From the NCBI GenBank assembly GCA_001940985.1, contig MSHB01000004.1, positions 1-64,000 on the forward strand: a stretch of DNA of 64,000 nucleotides, given 5' to 3'. Of the stretch, positions 1 through 9,946 are shown one piece after another; the stretch's first letter is position 1, and every line of letters starts with the position of its first letter. The notes under the pieces are model-generated. The model saw only the letters and a list, made by a program, of their open reading frames with translations. It was not told the DNA's origin and searched no databases. Both the position numbers and the translations under genes were made by a program. The DNA comes from Mollicutes bacterium Phil14 (GTDB taxonomy: Bacteria > Bacillota_I > Bacilli_A > ML615J-28 > CAG-698).

Positions 1-50
1 ATGCATTTAGATGTAAAATACGCCTCACTTTTTTGTAACCCAAAGTGCAG

Positions 51-79
51 TTGCAAAAATGACAAAAATGTGATATAAT
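51..79 (+). promoter_or_regulatory. Promoter of the first ABC exporter operon
   Basis: TTGCAA at 51-56 and TATAAT at 74-79 are separated by 17 bases, a sigma-A-type promoter. A strong ribosome-binding site (AGGAGGAAGG) follows at 111-120, just before the ATG at 122. Confidence 0.7.
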
Positions 80-121
80 ACTTAGTCTTATTATATATAG
101 AAAGTTATAGGAGGAAGGATA

Positions 122-1831
122 ATGATTAGATTATTCCGTTATCTTAAAGATTATAAAAAACAAGTTATTTTTGGACCGATGTTTAAAATAATTGAGGCGA
201 TATTTGAATTGATTGTACCGCTAGTTATGGCTTCTATTATAGATGTTGGTATTGTCAATAATGATAAAAATTATATTTTAAAAATGGGTTTAGTTTTAGT
301 GATATTAGCAGTGGTTGGACTATGTTCAACACTGTGTTGTCAATTTTTGGCATCTAGAGCAAGTCAAGGATATGGAACAGTATTAAGAAATGTTGTTTTT
401 AGTCATATAAATAGTCTTTCATATGCAGAAATTGATAAATTTGGTAGCTCATCATTAATTAATAGGATGACTGCTGATATAAACCAAATGCAATTAGCAG
501 TAGCTATGTTAATAAGACTAGTAATAAGAGCACCATTTTTAGTTATTGGTGCTACAATTATGGCATTTTCAATTGATAAAAAGATTTCAATTATATTTTT
601 AGCAACTTCAATATTAATTGCAATTGTTTTGTATTTAATTATGAGTTGCACTATTCCACATTATAAAAAGATTCAAAGTGAATTAGATGATGTTACTACA
701 GTTACAAAAGAAAATTTAAGTGGTGTAAGAGTAATAAGAGCTTTTTCTAAAGAAAATCATGAGAAAAAAAGATTTTCTGATAAATTAGAAAAATATGTTG
801 GTTCATCAGTAAAAGTAGGAAAGATTTCAGCTTTGTTGAATCCATTAACATATATTATAATTAATGCAGCCATAATATTAATTATGTATTTTGGTGGTAT
901 AAAGGTTAATAATGGTGATCTTACAACTGGTGAAATTACTGCTTTAGTTAATTATTTAAACCAAATATTAATTGCATTAATAGTAGTAGCCAATTTGATT
1001 TTAATATTTACAAAGGCATATGCATCTGCTAGTAGAATAAATCAAGTTTTAGATACAAAACCAAGCATAAGCAACGAAAATAGAAAAATGATTGGTTATG
1101 ATGAAAAAAGTCCAATAATTGCTTTTAATAATGTTTCTTTTGCTTATGGCAATAATAAAAATGCTATAGATGATATAAATTTTGAAATTAATAAAGGTGA
1201 GGTAGTAGGTATAATTGGAACTACTGGTAGTGGAAAAACTACGCTTGTGAATTTAATACCTTGTTTTTATGCACCAAATAATGGAAGTGTAAAGATAAAC
1301 GGTGTTAATAGTACTGATTATCCACTAGATTTACTAAGAAAAAGAATTGGTTTTGTTCCACAACGTTCTGTATTATTAAGTGGAACTATTAGAAGTAATA
1401 TGGAAATGAAAAAACGTGATGCTACTGATGAAGAAATTATAAAGGCATTGAAAATATCTCAAAGTTATGAATTTGTAAGTAAACTTCCTGAAGGATTAGA
1501 TTATCCTGTTAATCAAGGAGGAAAGAATTTTAGTGGTGGTCAAAGACAAAGATTATCAATCGCTAGAGCATTGGTTGGTGACCCAGATATTGTTGTATTA
1601 GATGATTCAAGTAGTGCATTAGATTTTGCTACTGATGCAGCATTAAGAAAAAGTCTTAAAAACGATCTTGCTTCAACAATATTAATCATTTCACAAAGAG
1701 TAAATTCAATAATGTATGCTGATAAAATTATCGTTATGAAAGATGGAAAAATAAGTGGAATAGGTAGTCACGATGAACTATTAAAGACTTGTAGTGAATA
1801 TCAAAACATTTATAATTCACAAGTGAAATAG
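122..1831 (+). CDS. ABC exporter half-transporter, degenerate-site subunit of a heterodimer
   Basis: A fused membrane/ATPase half-transporter of 569 residues: six predicted membrane helices in the first ~310 residues, then an ATPase domain. Walker A (GTTGSGKT) lies near residue 366 and the signature FSGGQ is canonical. Walker B reads VVLDDSS, so the catalytic glutamate is Asp, and the switch histidine is Gln (SQRVNS). Both changes are typical of the non-hydrolysing subunit of heterodimeric exporters such as TM287/288 or BmrCD. Its partner follows 9 bases downstream. Probable export of drugs, lipids or peptides from the cytoplasm; the substrate cannot be read from sequence. Confidence 0.93.
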   Translation: MIRLFRYLKDYKKQVIFGPMFKIIEAIFELIVPLVMASIIDVGIVNNDKNYILKMGLVLVILAVVGLCSTLCCQFLASRASQGYGTVLRNVVFSHINSLSYAEIDKFGSSSLINRMTADINQMQLAVAMLIRLVIRAPFLVIGATIMAFSIDKKISIIFLATSILIAIVLYLIMSCTIPHYKKIQSELDDVTTVTKENLSGVRVIRAFSKENHEKKRFSDKLEKYVGSSVKVGKISALLNPLTYIIINAAIILIMYFGGIKVNNGDLTTGEITALVNYLNQILIALIVVANLILIFTKAYASASRINQVLDTKPSISNENRKMIGYDEKSPIIAFNNVSFAYGNNKNAIDDINFEINKGEVVGIIGTTGSGKTTLVNLIPCFYAPNNGSVKINGVNSTDYPLDLLRKRIGFVPQRSVLLSGTIRSNMEMKKRDATDEEIIKALKISQSYEFVSKLPEGLDYPVNQGGKNFSGGQRQRLSIARALVGDPDIVVLDDSSSALDFATDAALRKSLKNDLASTILIISQRVNSIMYADKIIVMKDGKISGIGSHDELLKTCSEYQNIYNSQVK

Positions 1832-1840
1832 GTGATATCA

Positions 1841-3598
1841 ATGAAAAAAAATAATAATAAACCATTAAAAAGGATTTTAAAATATCTTAAACCCCATATG
1901 ACAACTTTATTAGTTGCCTTAATAAGTGCCATAATTAGTGTTTGTGCAATGCTATATGCTCCAATCATTATTGGTGAGGCAATAGATAAAATGGTTGGTG
2001 TTAATAATGTTGATTTTGATTTTATATCAAATACAATAATTAAATTGATTATAATTACAGTTATTTATGCTATTTTCAATTGGCTACTTGGTTTTACAAC
2101 TACTTCATTATCTAATAAAACAGTAGAGGATATTAGAAAAGATGCCTTTGATAAAATCGAAGTAGTATCACTAAAATATTTGGATTCGACTCCTCATGGA
2201 GAGTTAATATCACGAATAATAACTGATGTTGAAAACATCTCTACGGGATTATTACAAGGGTTTACTCAGCTTGTTTCCGGAGTTGTTACCATTATTGGAA
2301 CTTTGATTTTTATGATAACAATAAAAGTAGAACTAGCGATAGTTGTAGCTGTGTTAACTCCACTTTCTTTGTTTGTAGCTTCATTCATATCTAAAGGTAC
2401 ACATAAAATGTTTGCTAAACAATTAAAAATTGCTGGAGAATTAACATCATTAGCATCTGAAATGATTGAAAATCAAAAACTAATAAAAATGTTTAACTAT
2501 GAAGATGTAGCTATAGCAAAATATCAAGCTATTAATGAAGAATTGAATAAATATGGCTATAAAGCACAAGTATATTCAGCTTTAACAAACCCTTCAACAA
2601 GATTTGTTAATGCTCTTGTATATGCAACAGTAGGAATAATTGGTGCGTTTTTTGTTGTAAGAGAAAGTGATCTGGGATTAGTTAATGCTTTTAGTGTTGG
2701 TAGCTTATATTGTTTTCTATCATATGCTAACCAATATACTAAACCATTTAATGAAATTTCTAATGTAATCAATGAGTTCCAAACTGCTATTTCTTCAGCA
2801 GAGAGAGTATTTGATGTTATAGATGAACAAGCAGAAGTAAGTGATGAAAATCTTTTAGATATTGGCCAAGCTCCTGGGAATATAAAATTAGAAAATGTTT
2901 GTTTCTCATATAGGAAAGAACAAAAATTAATTGAGAATTTTAATTTAGTTGTAAAGCCTGGAGAACGTATTGCTATAGTTGGTCCTACAGGTTGTGGAAA
3001 GACTACGTTAATCAATTTGCTAATGAGATTTTATGATGTTAATACAGGAAAAATTTCTTTGGAAAATGTTGATATTCGAGATATGACTCGTTCTAGTTTA
3101 AGAGGAAATTATGGTATGGTTTTACAAGATACATGGTTATTTGGTGGAACAATTTTTGAAAATATTTCTTATGGAAAAGATAACGCAACACTTGATGAAG
3201 TTATTACTGCATGTAAAAGAGCTAGAATACATAGTTATATAGAGAGATTGAAACTAGGCTATGATACAAAACTTGCTGATTGTTCATCACTTTCAGAGGG
3301 GCAAAAACAGCTGATGTGTATTGCAAGAATTATGTTACTGGATCCGTCTATTTTAATTTTAGATGAGGCAACATCATCAATAGATACACTTACAGAAATA
3401 GAAATTCAACGTTCTTTCCAAGAAATGATGGTTGGAAAAACTAGTTTTATTATAGCCCATCGTTTATCAACTATATTAAATGCAGATAAAATATTAGTTA
3501 TGAAAGATGGAAATGTAATCGAAATCGGAAAGCATGATGAACTTATGAGTAAAAAAGGATTCTATTATAACCTTTATAATAGTCAATTTGAACATTAA
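1841..3598 (+). CDS. ABC exporter half-transporter, catalytic subunit of the heterodimer
   Basis: 585 residues; N-terminal six-helix exporter domain, C-terminal ATPase with Walker A GPTGCGKT, intact Walker B ILILDEATSS and switch histidine IIAHRLST. Its own signature is altered (LSEGQ instead of LSGGQ), the expected complement to the degenerate Walker B of the upstream subunit: one consensus and one degenerate ATP site per heterodimer. ATG at 1841 is chosen because AGGTGA sits 5 bases before it; a GTG at 1832 overlaps that site. Co-transcribed with the upstream gene. Confidence 0.93.
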   Translation: MKKNNNKPLKRILKYLKPHMTTLLVALISAIISVCAMLYAPIIIGEAIDKMVGVNNVDFDFISNTIIKLIIITVIYAIFNWLLGFTTTSLSNKTVEDIRKDAFDKIEVVSLKYLDSTPHGELISRIITDVENISTGLLQGFTQLVSGVVTIIGTLIFMITIKVELAIVVAVLTPLSLFVASFISKGTHKMFAKQLKIAGELTSLASEMIENQKLIKMFNYEDVAIAKYQAINEELNKYGYKAQVYSALTNPSTRFVNALVYATVGIIGAFFVVRESDLGLVNAFSVGSLYCFLSYANQYTKPFNEISNVINEFQTAISSAERVFDVIDEQAEVSDENLLDIGQAPGNIKLENVCFSYRKEQKLIENFNLVVKPGERIAIVGPTGCGKTTLINLLMRFYDVNTGKISLENVDIRDMTRSSLRGNYGMVLQDTWLFGGTIFENISYGKDNATLDEVITACKRARIHSYIERLKLGYDTKLADCSSLSEGQKQLMCIARIMLLDPSILILDEATSSIDTLTEIEIQRSFQEMMVGKTSFIIAHRLSTILNADKILVMKDGNVIEIGKHDELMSKKGFYYNLYNSQFEH

Positions 3599-3613
3599 TT
3601 ACTGGAGGTAAAT

Positions 3614-4393
3614 ATGACAGAAGAAATTTTAAAAGTTATTGATATATCAAAAACTTTTGTTTTGAGTAAAAAACAACAAAAATTAGAAGGAATTACATGT
3701 GATAAAAAAGTTGCTGTTAACCATTTATCATTTTCTGCTTACAAAGGAGAAATATATGGACTTCTTGGTCCAAATGGAGCTGGTAAAACAACAACACTAA
3801 GAATTATGTCTACTTTAATTAAGCCTGATAGTGGTGATGTAATAGTAGATGGTGCAAGTGTTTGTACATCAGCTGATATTGTAAGGGGAAAAATAGGATT
3901 TTTAACTAGCGAATTAAAATTAGAGGATTTCTTTACTCCGAATTATTTGTTTGATTTCTTTAGTGAACTTCATAATGTTCCAGAAGATAAAAGGAATGAT
4001 CAAAAGAAGAAATTGTTTGATCGCTTTGGAATAAACGAATTTGCGGAAGTAAAAGTTGGAAACCTTTCAACAGGAATGAAACAAAAAGCTTCACTAGCTA
4101 TATCTTTAGTGCATGATCCTGATATCATTATATTTGATGAACCTACTAATGGTTTAGACGTTATAACAGCAAAAGTAATAACTGACTTTTTACAAGAGTT
4201 AAGAGCAGAAGGAAAAACTATAATTATATCAACACATATTTTTAGTTTAGTAGAAAAAATCTGCGATAGAGTAGGTATAATTATTAATGGTAAGATGGTT
4301 GTTTCTGATGAACTAAATAAAATTACTAATGGTTTACCATTAGAGGATGTGTTCTTTGATATTTATTCAAAAGAGGCAGGTGCAGAAGAATGA
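3614..4393 (+). CDS. ABC transporter ATP-binding protein, NatA-like
   Basis: 259-residue stand-alone ATPase. Walker A GPNGAGKTT near residue 58, signature LSTGMKQK, Walker B IIIFDEPTNGLD and switch histidine STHIF are all intact. The family pairs with ABC-2 permeases such as NatB (sodium export), drug or lipid exporters. Its stop overlaps the start of the permease gene by ATGA, so the two are translationally coupled. It follows the heterodimeric exporter by 15 bases and is probably in the same transcript. Na+ export is plausible but substrate is inferred only from family resemblance. Confidence 0.88.
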   Translation: MTEEILKVIDISKTFVLSKKQQKLEGITCDKKVAVNHLSFSAYKGEIYGLLGPNGAGKTTTLRIMSTLIKPDSGDVIVDGASVCTSADIVRGKIGFLTSELKLEDFFTPNYLFDFFSELHNVPEDKRNDQKKKLFDRFGINEFAEVKVGNLSTGMKQKASLAISLVHDPDIIIFDEPTNGLDVITAKVITDFLQELRAEGKTIIISTHIFSLVEKICDRVGIIINGKMVVSDELNKITNGLPLEDVFFDIYSKEAGAEE

Positions 4394-5577
4394 AAAATAT
4401 TTTAGCTGTAATAAAAAAAGAATTTTTTAGATTTTTTAAAGACAGAAGATTGATGTTAACTACATTAATTTTACCAGGACTAATGATTTTTGTTGTTTAT
4501 AGCATTATGGGTGATGCCCTACTTAATAAATTCGGCGGTGACAGTGAATATACACCTATTGTATATGTAAATGAAATACCTGAATCAATTAATAATTTAT
4601 TTAATGCTAGTGAATTAAAGCTAGAAAAGAAATCATATAATGAAAGTGAAATAGAAGCCATCAAAGAAAAAATAACAAAAAAAGAAGCTGATTTGTTAAT
4701 TATCTTTCCAGATAATTTTGATGAAGTTGTTAAAAACTATGATGTAAAAGATGGGTTACCTGCGCCAAATATTGAAATATATTATTGTTCAGTTAATACT
4801 GAATCTAGCAAAGCGTATAGTATTATTGCTACCTTACTAGATGGATATGAAAAAAGTTTAAGCAATAAGTTTAATATTAACTTTGGTGATAATTACGATT
4901 TATCTACATCAAAAGAAGCAACCGGTACTATTTTCTCAATGATGTTACCATTCTTGATTTTGACATTCTTGTTTAGTGCTTGTATTTCTGTAGCACCTGA
5001 GGCTATAGCTGGAGAAAAAGAAAGAGGAACTATTGCTACATTGCTAGTTACTCCAATTAAGCGTAGCGAACTTGCTATAGGAAAAATAATTAGTTTAAGC
5101 GTTATTGCAATTTTAAGTGCTTTGAGTAGTTTTGTTGGAACTATAGCTTCGCTTCCTAAACTCATGGGTGCATCTAGAGATGAAGGAGAAATAATTAGCG
5201 CTAATATATATACATTTACAGATTATATGTTCGTTTTATTAATCATTCTTACTACAGTTTTAGTAGTAATAAGTCTTATGGCAATTCTTTCTGCAATTGC
5301 TAAAAGTGTAAAAGAAGCTAGCACTATCATATCTCCATTAATGATAATTACTATGTTAGTAGGAATTACTTCTATGTTTGGCGATGTTTCTTCAAATAGA
5401 GTTTTATATTTGATTCCTATTTTCAATAGTGTTCAAGCAATGGGAGGAATATTCTCGTTTAATGCTGATGTAGTGGCTATTTTAATTACTTTAATTAGTA
5501 ATGTTTGCTATTCAGTTATTTTAGTTTATATTTTAACTAGAGTATTCAATAATGAAAAAATAATGTTTTCAAAATAA
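4390..5577 (+). CDS. ABC-2 type permease, NatB-like
   Basis: 395 residues with one N-terminal membrane helix (about residues 20-40), a large extracytoplasmic loop (about 45-175) and five to six clustered helices at the C-terminus, the architecture of NatB/YhaP ABC-2 permeases. It contains the family-typical APEAIAGEKERGT segment between helices, followed by LLVTPIKRSELAIGK. Partner of the overlapping ATPase gene. Exports Na+ or another small substrate; substrate unproven. Confidence 0.88.
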   Translation: MKNILAVIKKEFFRFFKDRRLMLTTLILPGLMIFVVYSIMGDALLNKFGGDSEYTPIVYVNEIPESINNLFNASELKLEKKSYNESEIEAIKEKITKKEADLLIIFPDNFDEVVKNYDVKDGLPAPNIEIYYCSVNTESSKAYSIIATLLDGYEKSLSNKFNINFGDNYDLSTSKEATGTIFSMMLPFLILTFLFSACISVAPEAIAGEKERGTIATLLVTPIKRSELAIGKIISLSVIAILSALSSFVGTIASLPKLMGASRDEGEIISANIYTFTDYMFVLLIILTTVLVVISLMAILSAIAKSVKEASTIISPLMIITMLVGITSMFGDVSSNRVLYLIPIFNSVQAMGGIFSFNADVVAILITLISNVCYSVILVYILTRVFNNEKIMFSK

Positions 5578-5631
5578 TTAGTTTTAAAACATATAGAAAC
5601 AATTATTTGCTCCTTTTTAAATAATATTATC

Positions 5632-5660
5632 TTGAAAAAAAGCAAAAAAATTGTTATTAT
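5632..5660 (+). promoter_or_regulatory. Promoter of the homodimeric ABC exporter
   Basis: TTGAAA at 5632-5637 and TATTAT at 5655-5660 are 17 bases apart. This places transcription start downstream of any earlier in-frame start and supports ATG 5690. Confidence 0.55.
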
Positions 5661-5689
5661 ATGAATGTAAAATGAAAGGCGAAGGCAAA

Positions 5690-7417
5690 ATGATAAAAAA
5701 ATTTTGTAAATATTATAAACCTCATATGAAGTTATTTTTAACTGATATGTTTTGTGCATTTCTTGTATCCCTTTGTAATATGTTTTATCCAATTATAGCA
5801 AGATCAATAATTAATGATTATGTGCCAAATAAAAAGATAAGATTACTTATTTTTTGGTGTATATGTTTATTAATAATATACTTAATAAAAGCAGGATTAA
5901 ATTACTTTATTCAATATTGGGGGCATATTGTTGGTGTAAGAATTCAGGGCGATATGAGAAAAGAGCTTTTTTCCCATTTGGAAAAATTGCCATTTACATA
6001 TTTTGACGAAAATAAAACTGGAAATATAATGAGTAGAATAATAAATGATTTGCAAGATATATCTGAACTTGCTCATCATGGACCAGAAGATATATTTTTA
6101 TCTGTACTAACACTAATAGGTGCTTGTATTTTAATGATATTAACAGTCAACCCTTGGCTAACATTAATTGTGTTTTCAGTCATTCCTTTTATTGTTTTAT
6201 ATGCTATTATAACTAGAAAAGGAATGCAAAAAGCTTGGAAAAAGATGAGAGAAGAAACAGGAGCTATTAACTCTCAAGTTGAAAGTAGTATTTCTGGTAT
6301 TAGAGTTACAAAAGCATATACAGCAACAACAGAAGAAATAAAAAAATTTGAGAAGACAAATAGTGATTTTATGAAAGCTAGAGGAAGTGCTTATAAGCAA
6401 ATGGGAATATTTGGGTCAGGAATGGGATTTTTTACAGATTTTCTTTATTTGTTAGTACTGTTTTGTGGTGGCATCTTTTTCTATAATGAAATAATAGATA
6501 TTGGTGATTTTGCAGCATATATTTTGTATATTACTATGATAATTAGTCCGATAAAGACTTTGATATCTATATTCGAACAAATTCAAAATGGTATGACTGG
6601 GTTTGCTCGTTTTCAAGAAATTTTGGAAATTCCTGTTGAAGATGAAAAAAGTGATGCAATTGAACTTGAAAAATTTGAAAACAAAATCGAATTTAATGAT
6701 GTTGTTTTTAGTTACAAAAAAAGTGACTTTGATGGAAAAGAGATACTTAATCATGTTTCTTTCAAATTAAATAAGGGTGAGACGTTAGCATTAGTTGGAC
6801 CAACAGGTGCTGGGAAAACTACTATTTGTCATTTGCTACCTAGATTTTATGAGATTAATAGTGGTTCTATTACGATTGATGAAATAGATATTCGTGATTT
6901 AACACGCTGTTCACTTAGAAAAAATATCGGAATTGTGGCGCAAGATGTTTTTCTATTTAGTGGCACTATATATGACAACATCATTTATGGTAATTTTAAT
7001 GCAACTATGAATGAAGTAATTGAAGCAAGCAAAATGGCTAATATACATGAATTTATTATGAGTTTGGATGATGGATATAACACATATATTGGTGAAAGAG
7101 GTGTTAAACTATCAGGTGGTCAAAAACAAAGAATATCTATAGCTAGAGCCTTTTTGAAAAATCCACCTATTTTAGTCCTTGACGAAGCAACTAGTGCTTT
7201 AGATAATGCTACTGAAATGCAAATCCAAAAAGCTCTTGAAAAGCTTAGTTATGGAAGAACTACAATAGTTGTAGCTCATCGCCTATCAACTGTTAAAAAA
7301 GCTGATAAAATTATTGTTATTAATACTTCAGGAATTGAAGAAGAAGGTACACATGATGAATTAATTGCTAAAGGGGGAACATATGCATTACTTTATCAGT
7401 ACCAATTTAGAGAATAA
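5690..7417 (+). CDS. ABC exporter, probable homodimeric multidrug or lipid transporter
   Basis: 575-residue half-transporter with all ATPase motifs canonical: Walker A GPTGAGKT, LSGGQ, Walker B ILVLDEATSALD and switch histidine VVAHRLST. It therefore can work as a homodimer (MsbA/LmrA/Sav1866 type), unlike the two heterodimer pairs in this window. The in-frame codons before 5690 lie at or upstream of the promoter, so ATG 5690 (preceded by a weak GAAGG site) is preferred. It is followed 17 bases later by the lipoprotein gene. Confidence 0.9.
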   Translation: MIKKFCKYYKPHMKLFLTDMFCAFLVSLCNMFYPIIARSIINDYVPNKKIRLLIFWCICLLIIYLIKAGLNYFIQYWGHIVGVRIQGDMRKELFSHLEKLPFTYFDENKTGNIMSRIINDLQDISELAHHGPEDIFLSVLTLIGACILMILTVNPWLTLIVFSVIPFIVLYAIITRKGMQKAWKKMREETGAINSQVESSISGIRVTKAYTATTEEIKKFEKTNSDFMKARGSAYKQMGIFGSGMGFFTDFLYLLVLFCGGIFFYNEIIDIGDFAAYILYITMIISPIKTLISIFEQIQNGMTGFARFQEILEIPVEDEKSDAIELEKFENKIEFNDVVFSYKKSDFDGKEILNHVSFKLNKGETLALVGPTGAGKTTICHLLPRFYEINSGSITIDEIDIRDLTRCSLRKNIGIVAQDVFLFSGTIYDNIIYGNFNATMNEVIEASKMANIHEFIMSLDDGYNTYIGERGVKLSGGQKQRISIARAFLKNPPILVLDEATSALDNATEMQIQKALEKLSYGRTTIVVAHRLSTVKKADKIIVINTSGIEEEGTHDELIAKGGTYALLYQYQFRE

Positions 7418-7434
7418 AAGTAAAGGAGATTTTT

Positions 7435-9423
7435 ATGAAAATAAGTGCTATTAGAAAAATATTTTCTCTCTTAATAATATTTGTAATGATACTTTGTGGT
7501 TGTAAAAGTAGTGATAATAAAAAATACTGTGTAACATTTGTTGACTATGATGGCGCAATTATTAGTAAACAATATGTTCTTACATCTAGTGAATTAGAAA
7601 TACCTCAAGCACCATCTAGAGAAGGTTATGTTTTTACTCGATGGAGCAAAACGATTGATAAAATTGATTCTGATTTAATAATTATTGCTGAGTATAGAAA
7701 AGAAAGTGATGAAATTTATACCATTGAATTTGATGCTAATGGGGGAGAACTTATTGATGGTAGTAGCGTGCAATACTTAAAAGCAGGTCAAATGCCAGTT
7801 GTTCCAACATTTTATAAAGAAATGACAGAATTTATTGGTTTTGATAAAGAAGTGTCATTGGTAACAGAATCTATAAAATACAAAGCTATGTATAAAGATT
7901 TAACAATCAAAAATATTGATTCATTCTCGCTTATAAAAGATATGACTTTTGGGTGGAACTATGTTAATTATATGGCAGAGGACAACAATGATGATAAGAT
8001 ATTGGATTTATTAGTTGAAAGAAAAATTAATGTTTTACAATTGCCAATTAATTGGATGTCACATTCAAATAACGATTACACGATAAAAGAAGAGTCATTA
8101 AGGAAAGTGAAAAAACTTGTAGATTTGGCTATTTCAAAAGGAATGTATGTAGTTTTGGGAAGTTACGACTCATATTATTATGAATGGAGTAGTTTAAATT
8201 ATCGTAATTATGAGAAATTATTTAATATTGTTAATATCCAATGGAAACAAATAGGAGAATATTTTAAAGACTATAATGAAAAATTAATCTTTTCTTTCCT
8301 GGGTGAACCAAGAGATTATGATGATAATGGTCTTGATGGTGAAGCTTATCATATTTTGAATGATATTAACGATTACTATGTTAAGTTAATTAGAAGTTTG
8401 GGCGGAAATAACTTATATAGGCATATAATTTTAACAACTGGTTGGGGTAAAATCAGTGGGAATGCATATGAGTTTTTTAAAGTTCCTGTAGATAAACACA
8501 TTATTATAGGTGTACATTGCTACACACCATTTGGATTTGTTCATGATGATAATCTCGATGAAGTTAGTTTTACTTTAAAAGAAAAGGAATATAAATCTGA
8601 ATTACTTGCTATAATGGAAACAATTGATAATAATTTTATAAAAAAAGGAATTCCTGCAGTTATATCTGAATTCGGTAGTCGTGATAAAAAGAATAGTGAA
8701 GAACGTGGCAAATGGTTAAAATATTATCTTAGCTGTGCTGAAAATTTTGGTATTAAATGTTTTATTTGGGATTGTGCTAAAGTTCATATTGATAGAGATT
8801 ATACCTTTGGTTTAATTAATAGAGAAACAAATGAGTGGGTTTTTAAAGAATATACAGATGTATTAGATGAGTTAATAAATGATAAAAAATACTTAGATTT
8901 CTATGAAGAAATACGTAATGTAAATAGTCATTCTATTAATGATAGTTTGTATTTCCCAAAGATATTGACTTCAATGCTTACAGGTAAAACTACATCTGAT
9001 TTTACAGTTTTTTATGATAAAAATAAAGTTGTTGAAATTAATGGAGAAATATTTGCTAAAGACATTGGCGATTTTTATGTTGGTATATCAGTAAATGATT
9101 ATAATTATTATTATAAAATAGAAGTATTACCAGAATATAGAACAACAAAAACAGATTTCGAATTATCAATTAGAGATAATGGAAGTGGATATATACAATG
9201 TTATATTGAAACAAAACATTTTAGTCAGATGAGAGTTGATTATGATTGGTATAGTTTTGATGAAAATTTACTTACTATAGATAAATATTCAACAATTACT
9301 TGTAAGGGTGATGGGACTACTGCAATAATGGCAGTTAATAAAAAGGACAAGACTGTAGGAATAATAGAGGTAGTTATAAAGAATAGAAAGATTGTAAGTT
9401 ATAATAGTTTTATTCAAAAATAA
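7435..9423 (+). CDS. Lipoprotein with InlB-type repeats and GH5-like glycosidase domain
   Basis: 662 residues. A signal peptide ends in a lipobox (LCGC, Cys23), so the protein is predicted to be membrane-anchored outside the cell. Two InlB/Flg_new-type modules follow (about 28-160; FDANGG and REGYVFTRWS are typical). Residues about 165-480 resemble glycoside hydrolase family 5: candidate acid/base Glu291 in FLGEPRD and candidate nucleophile Glu412 in ISEFGSR, 121 residues apart. The Asn that normally precedes the acid/base (NEP) is Gly here. The C-terminal ~130 residues look like a bacterial Ig-like domain. Likely acts on beta-glycans; specificity unknown. Confidence 0.8.
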   Translation: MKISAIRKIFSLLIIFVMILCGCKSSDNKKYCVTFVDYDGAIISKQYVLTSSELEIPQAPSREGYVFTRWSKTIDKIDSDLIIIAEYRKESDEIYTIEFDANGGELIDGSSVQYLKAGQMPVVPTFYKEMTEFIGFDKEVSLVTESIKYKAMYKDLTIKNIDSFSLIKDMTFGWNYVNYMAEDNNDDKILDLLVERKINVLQLPINWMSHSNNDYTIKEESLRKVKKLVDLAISKGMYVVLGSYDSYYYEWSSLNYRNYEKLFNIVNIQWKQIGEYFKDYNEKLIFSFLGEPRDYDDNGLDGEAYHILNDINDYYVKLIRSLGGNNLYRHIILTTGWGKISGNAYEFFKVPVDKHIIIGVHCYTPFGFVHDDNLDEVSFTLKEKEYKSELLAIMETIDNNFIKKGIPAVISEFGSRDKKNSEERGKWLKYYLSCAENFGIKCFIWDCAKVHIDRDYTFGLINRETNEWVFKEYTDVLDELINDKKYLDFYEEIRNVNSHSINDSLYFPKILTSMLTGKTTSDFTVFYDKNKVVEINGEIFAKDIGDFYVGISVNDYNYYYKIEVLPEYRTTKTDFELSIRDNGSGYIQCYIETKHFSQMRVDYDWYSFDENLLTIDKYSTITCKGDGTTAIMAVNKKDKTVGIIEVVIKNRKIVSYNSFIQK

Positions 9424-9447
9424 GGAATTAAGGTTCCTTATTTTTTT
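9421..9447 (+). terminator. Terminator after the lipoprotein gene
   Basis: AATAAGGAA and TTCCTTATT form a hairpin starting at the stop codon and are followed by a T run. Confidence 0.75.
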
Positions 9448-9475
9448 ATGAAAAATGACAATTTTTTTTTACATA

Positions 9476-9504
9476 TTGATACTTGATGTTTGAAGGAGTA
9501 TAAT
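9476..9504 (+). promoter_or_regulatory. Promoter of the glutamate-fermentation operon
   Basis: TTGATA at 9476-9481 and TATAAT at 9499-9504 are spaced by 17 bases. GAAGGAG follows at about 9518-9524 and ATG at 9532. No riboswitch-sized leader is present, so no cobalamin riboswitch is seen despite the B12-dependent product. Confidence 0.75.
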
Positions 9505-9531
9505 ATATAAGGAAATAGAAGGAGAAAAAAT

Positions 9532-9936
9532 ATGAAAACTATAGTTATTGGTGTTATAGGTGCCGATGTTCATGCTGTTGGCAATCGTATTATTCAATAT
9601 GTTTTAACTGAAAGTGGTTATAATGTGGTAAATGTTGGTGTTCTTTCTAGTCAAGAAGATTTTATTAATGCCGCAATTGAATCTAATGCAGATATGATTT
9701 TGGTTTCATCTTTATACGGTCAAGGAGAAATAGACTGCCGTGGTTTTAGAGATAAATGTGATGAAGCTGGATTGAAAGATATTCCATTATATATTGGTGG
9801 AAATATAGTTGTTGGTAAACAAAACTTTGAAGATGTTGAAAAACGTTTTAAAGCTATGGGATTTAATCGTGTATATGCCCCTGGTGTTCCAATTGATGAC
9901 GTTTTACCTGATATAAAAAAAGATTTAGGAGAATAA
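9532..9936 (+). CDS. glmS: Glutamate mutase sigma (S) subunit, cobalamin-binding
   Basis: 134 residues, the usual length. It carries the B12 signature D-x-H-x-x-G (Asp12, His14, Gly17), the SSL segment and IGGN, defining the base-off/His-on cobalamin fold. With GlmE it rearranges L-glutamate to (2S,3S)-3-methylaspartate using adenosylcobalamin in the cytoplasm. First gene of an operon that contains the next enzymes of the methylaspartate pathway. Confidence 0.96.
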   Translation: MKTIVIGVIGADVHAVGNRIIQYVLTESGYNVVNVGVLSSQEDFINAAIESNADMILVSSLYGQGEIDCRGFRDKCDEAGLKDIPLYIGGNIVVGKQNFEDVEKRFKAMGFNRVYAPGVPIDDVLPDIKKDLGE

Positions 9937-9946
9937 TGTATTATAT

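Noticed and set aside
9423-9531. Cobalamin riboswitch before glutamate mutase
   Set aside because: The space between terminator and start codon is too short and lacks the B12 box.
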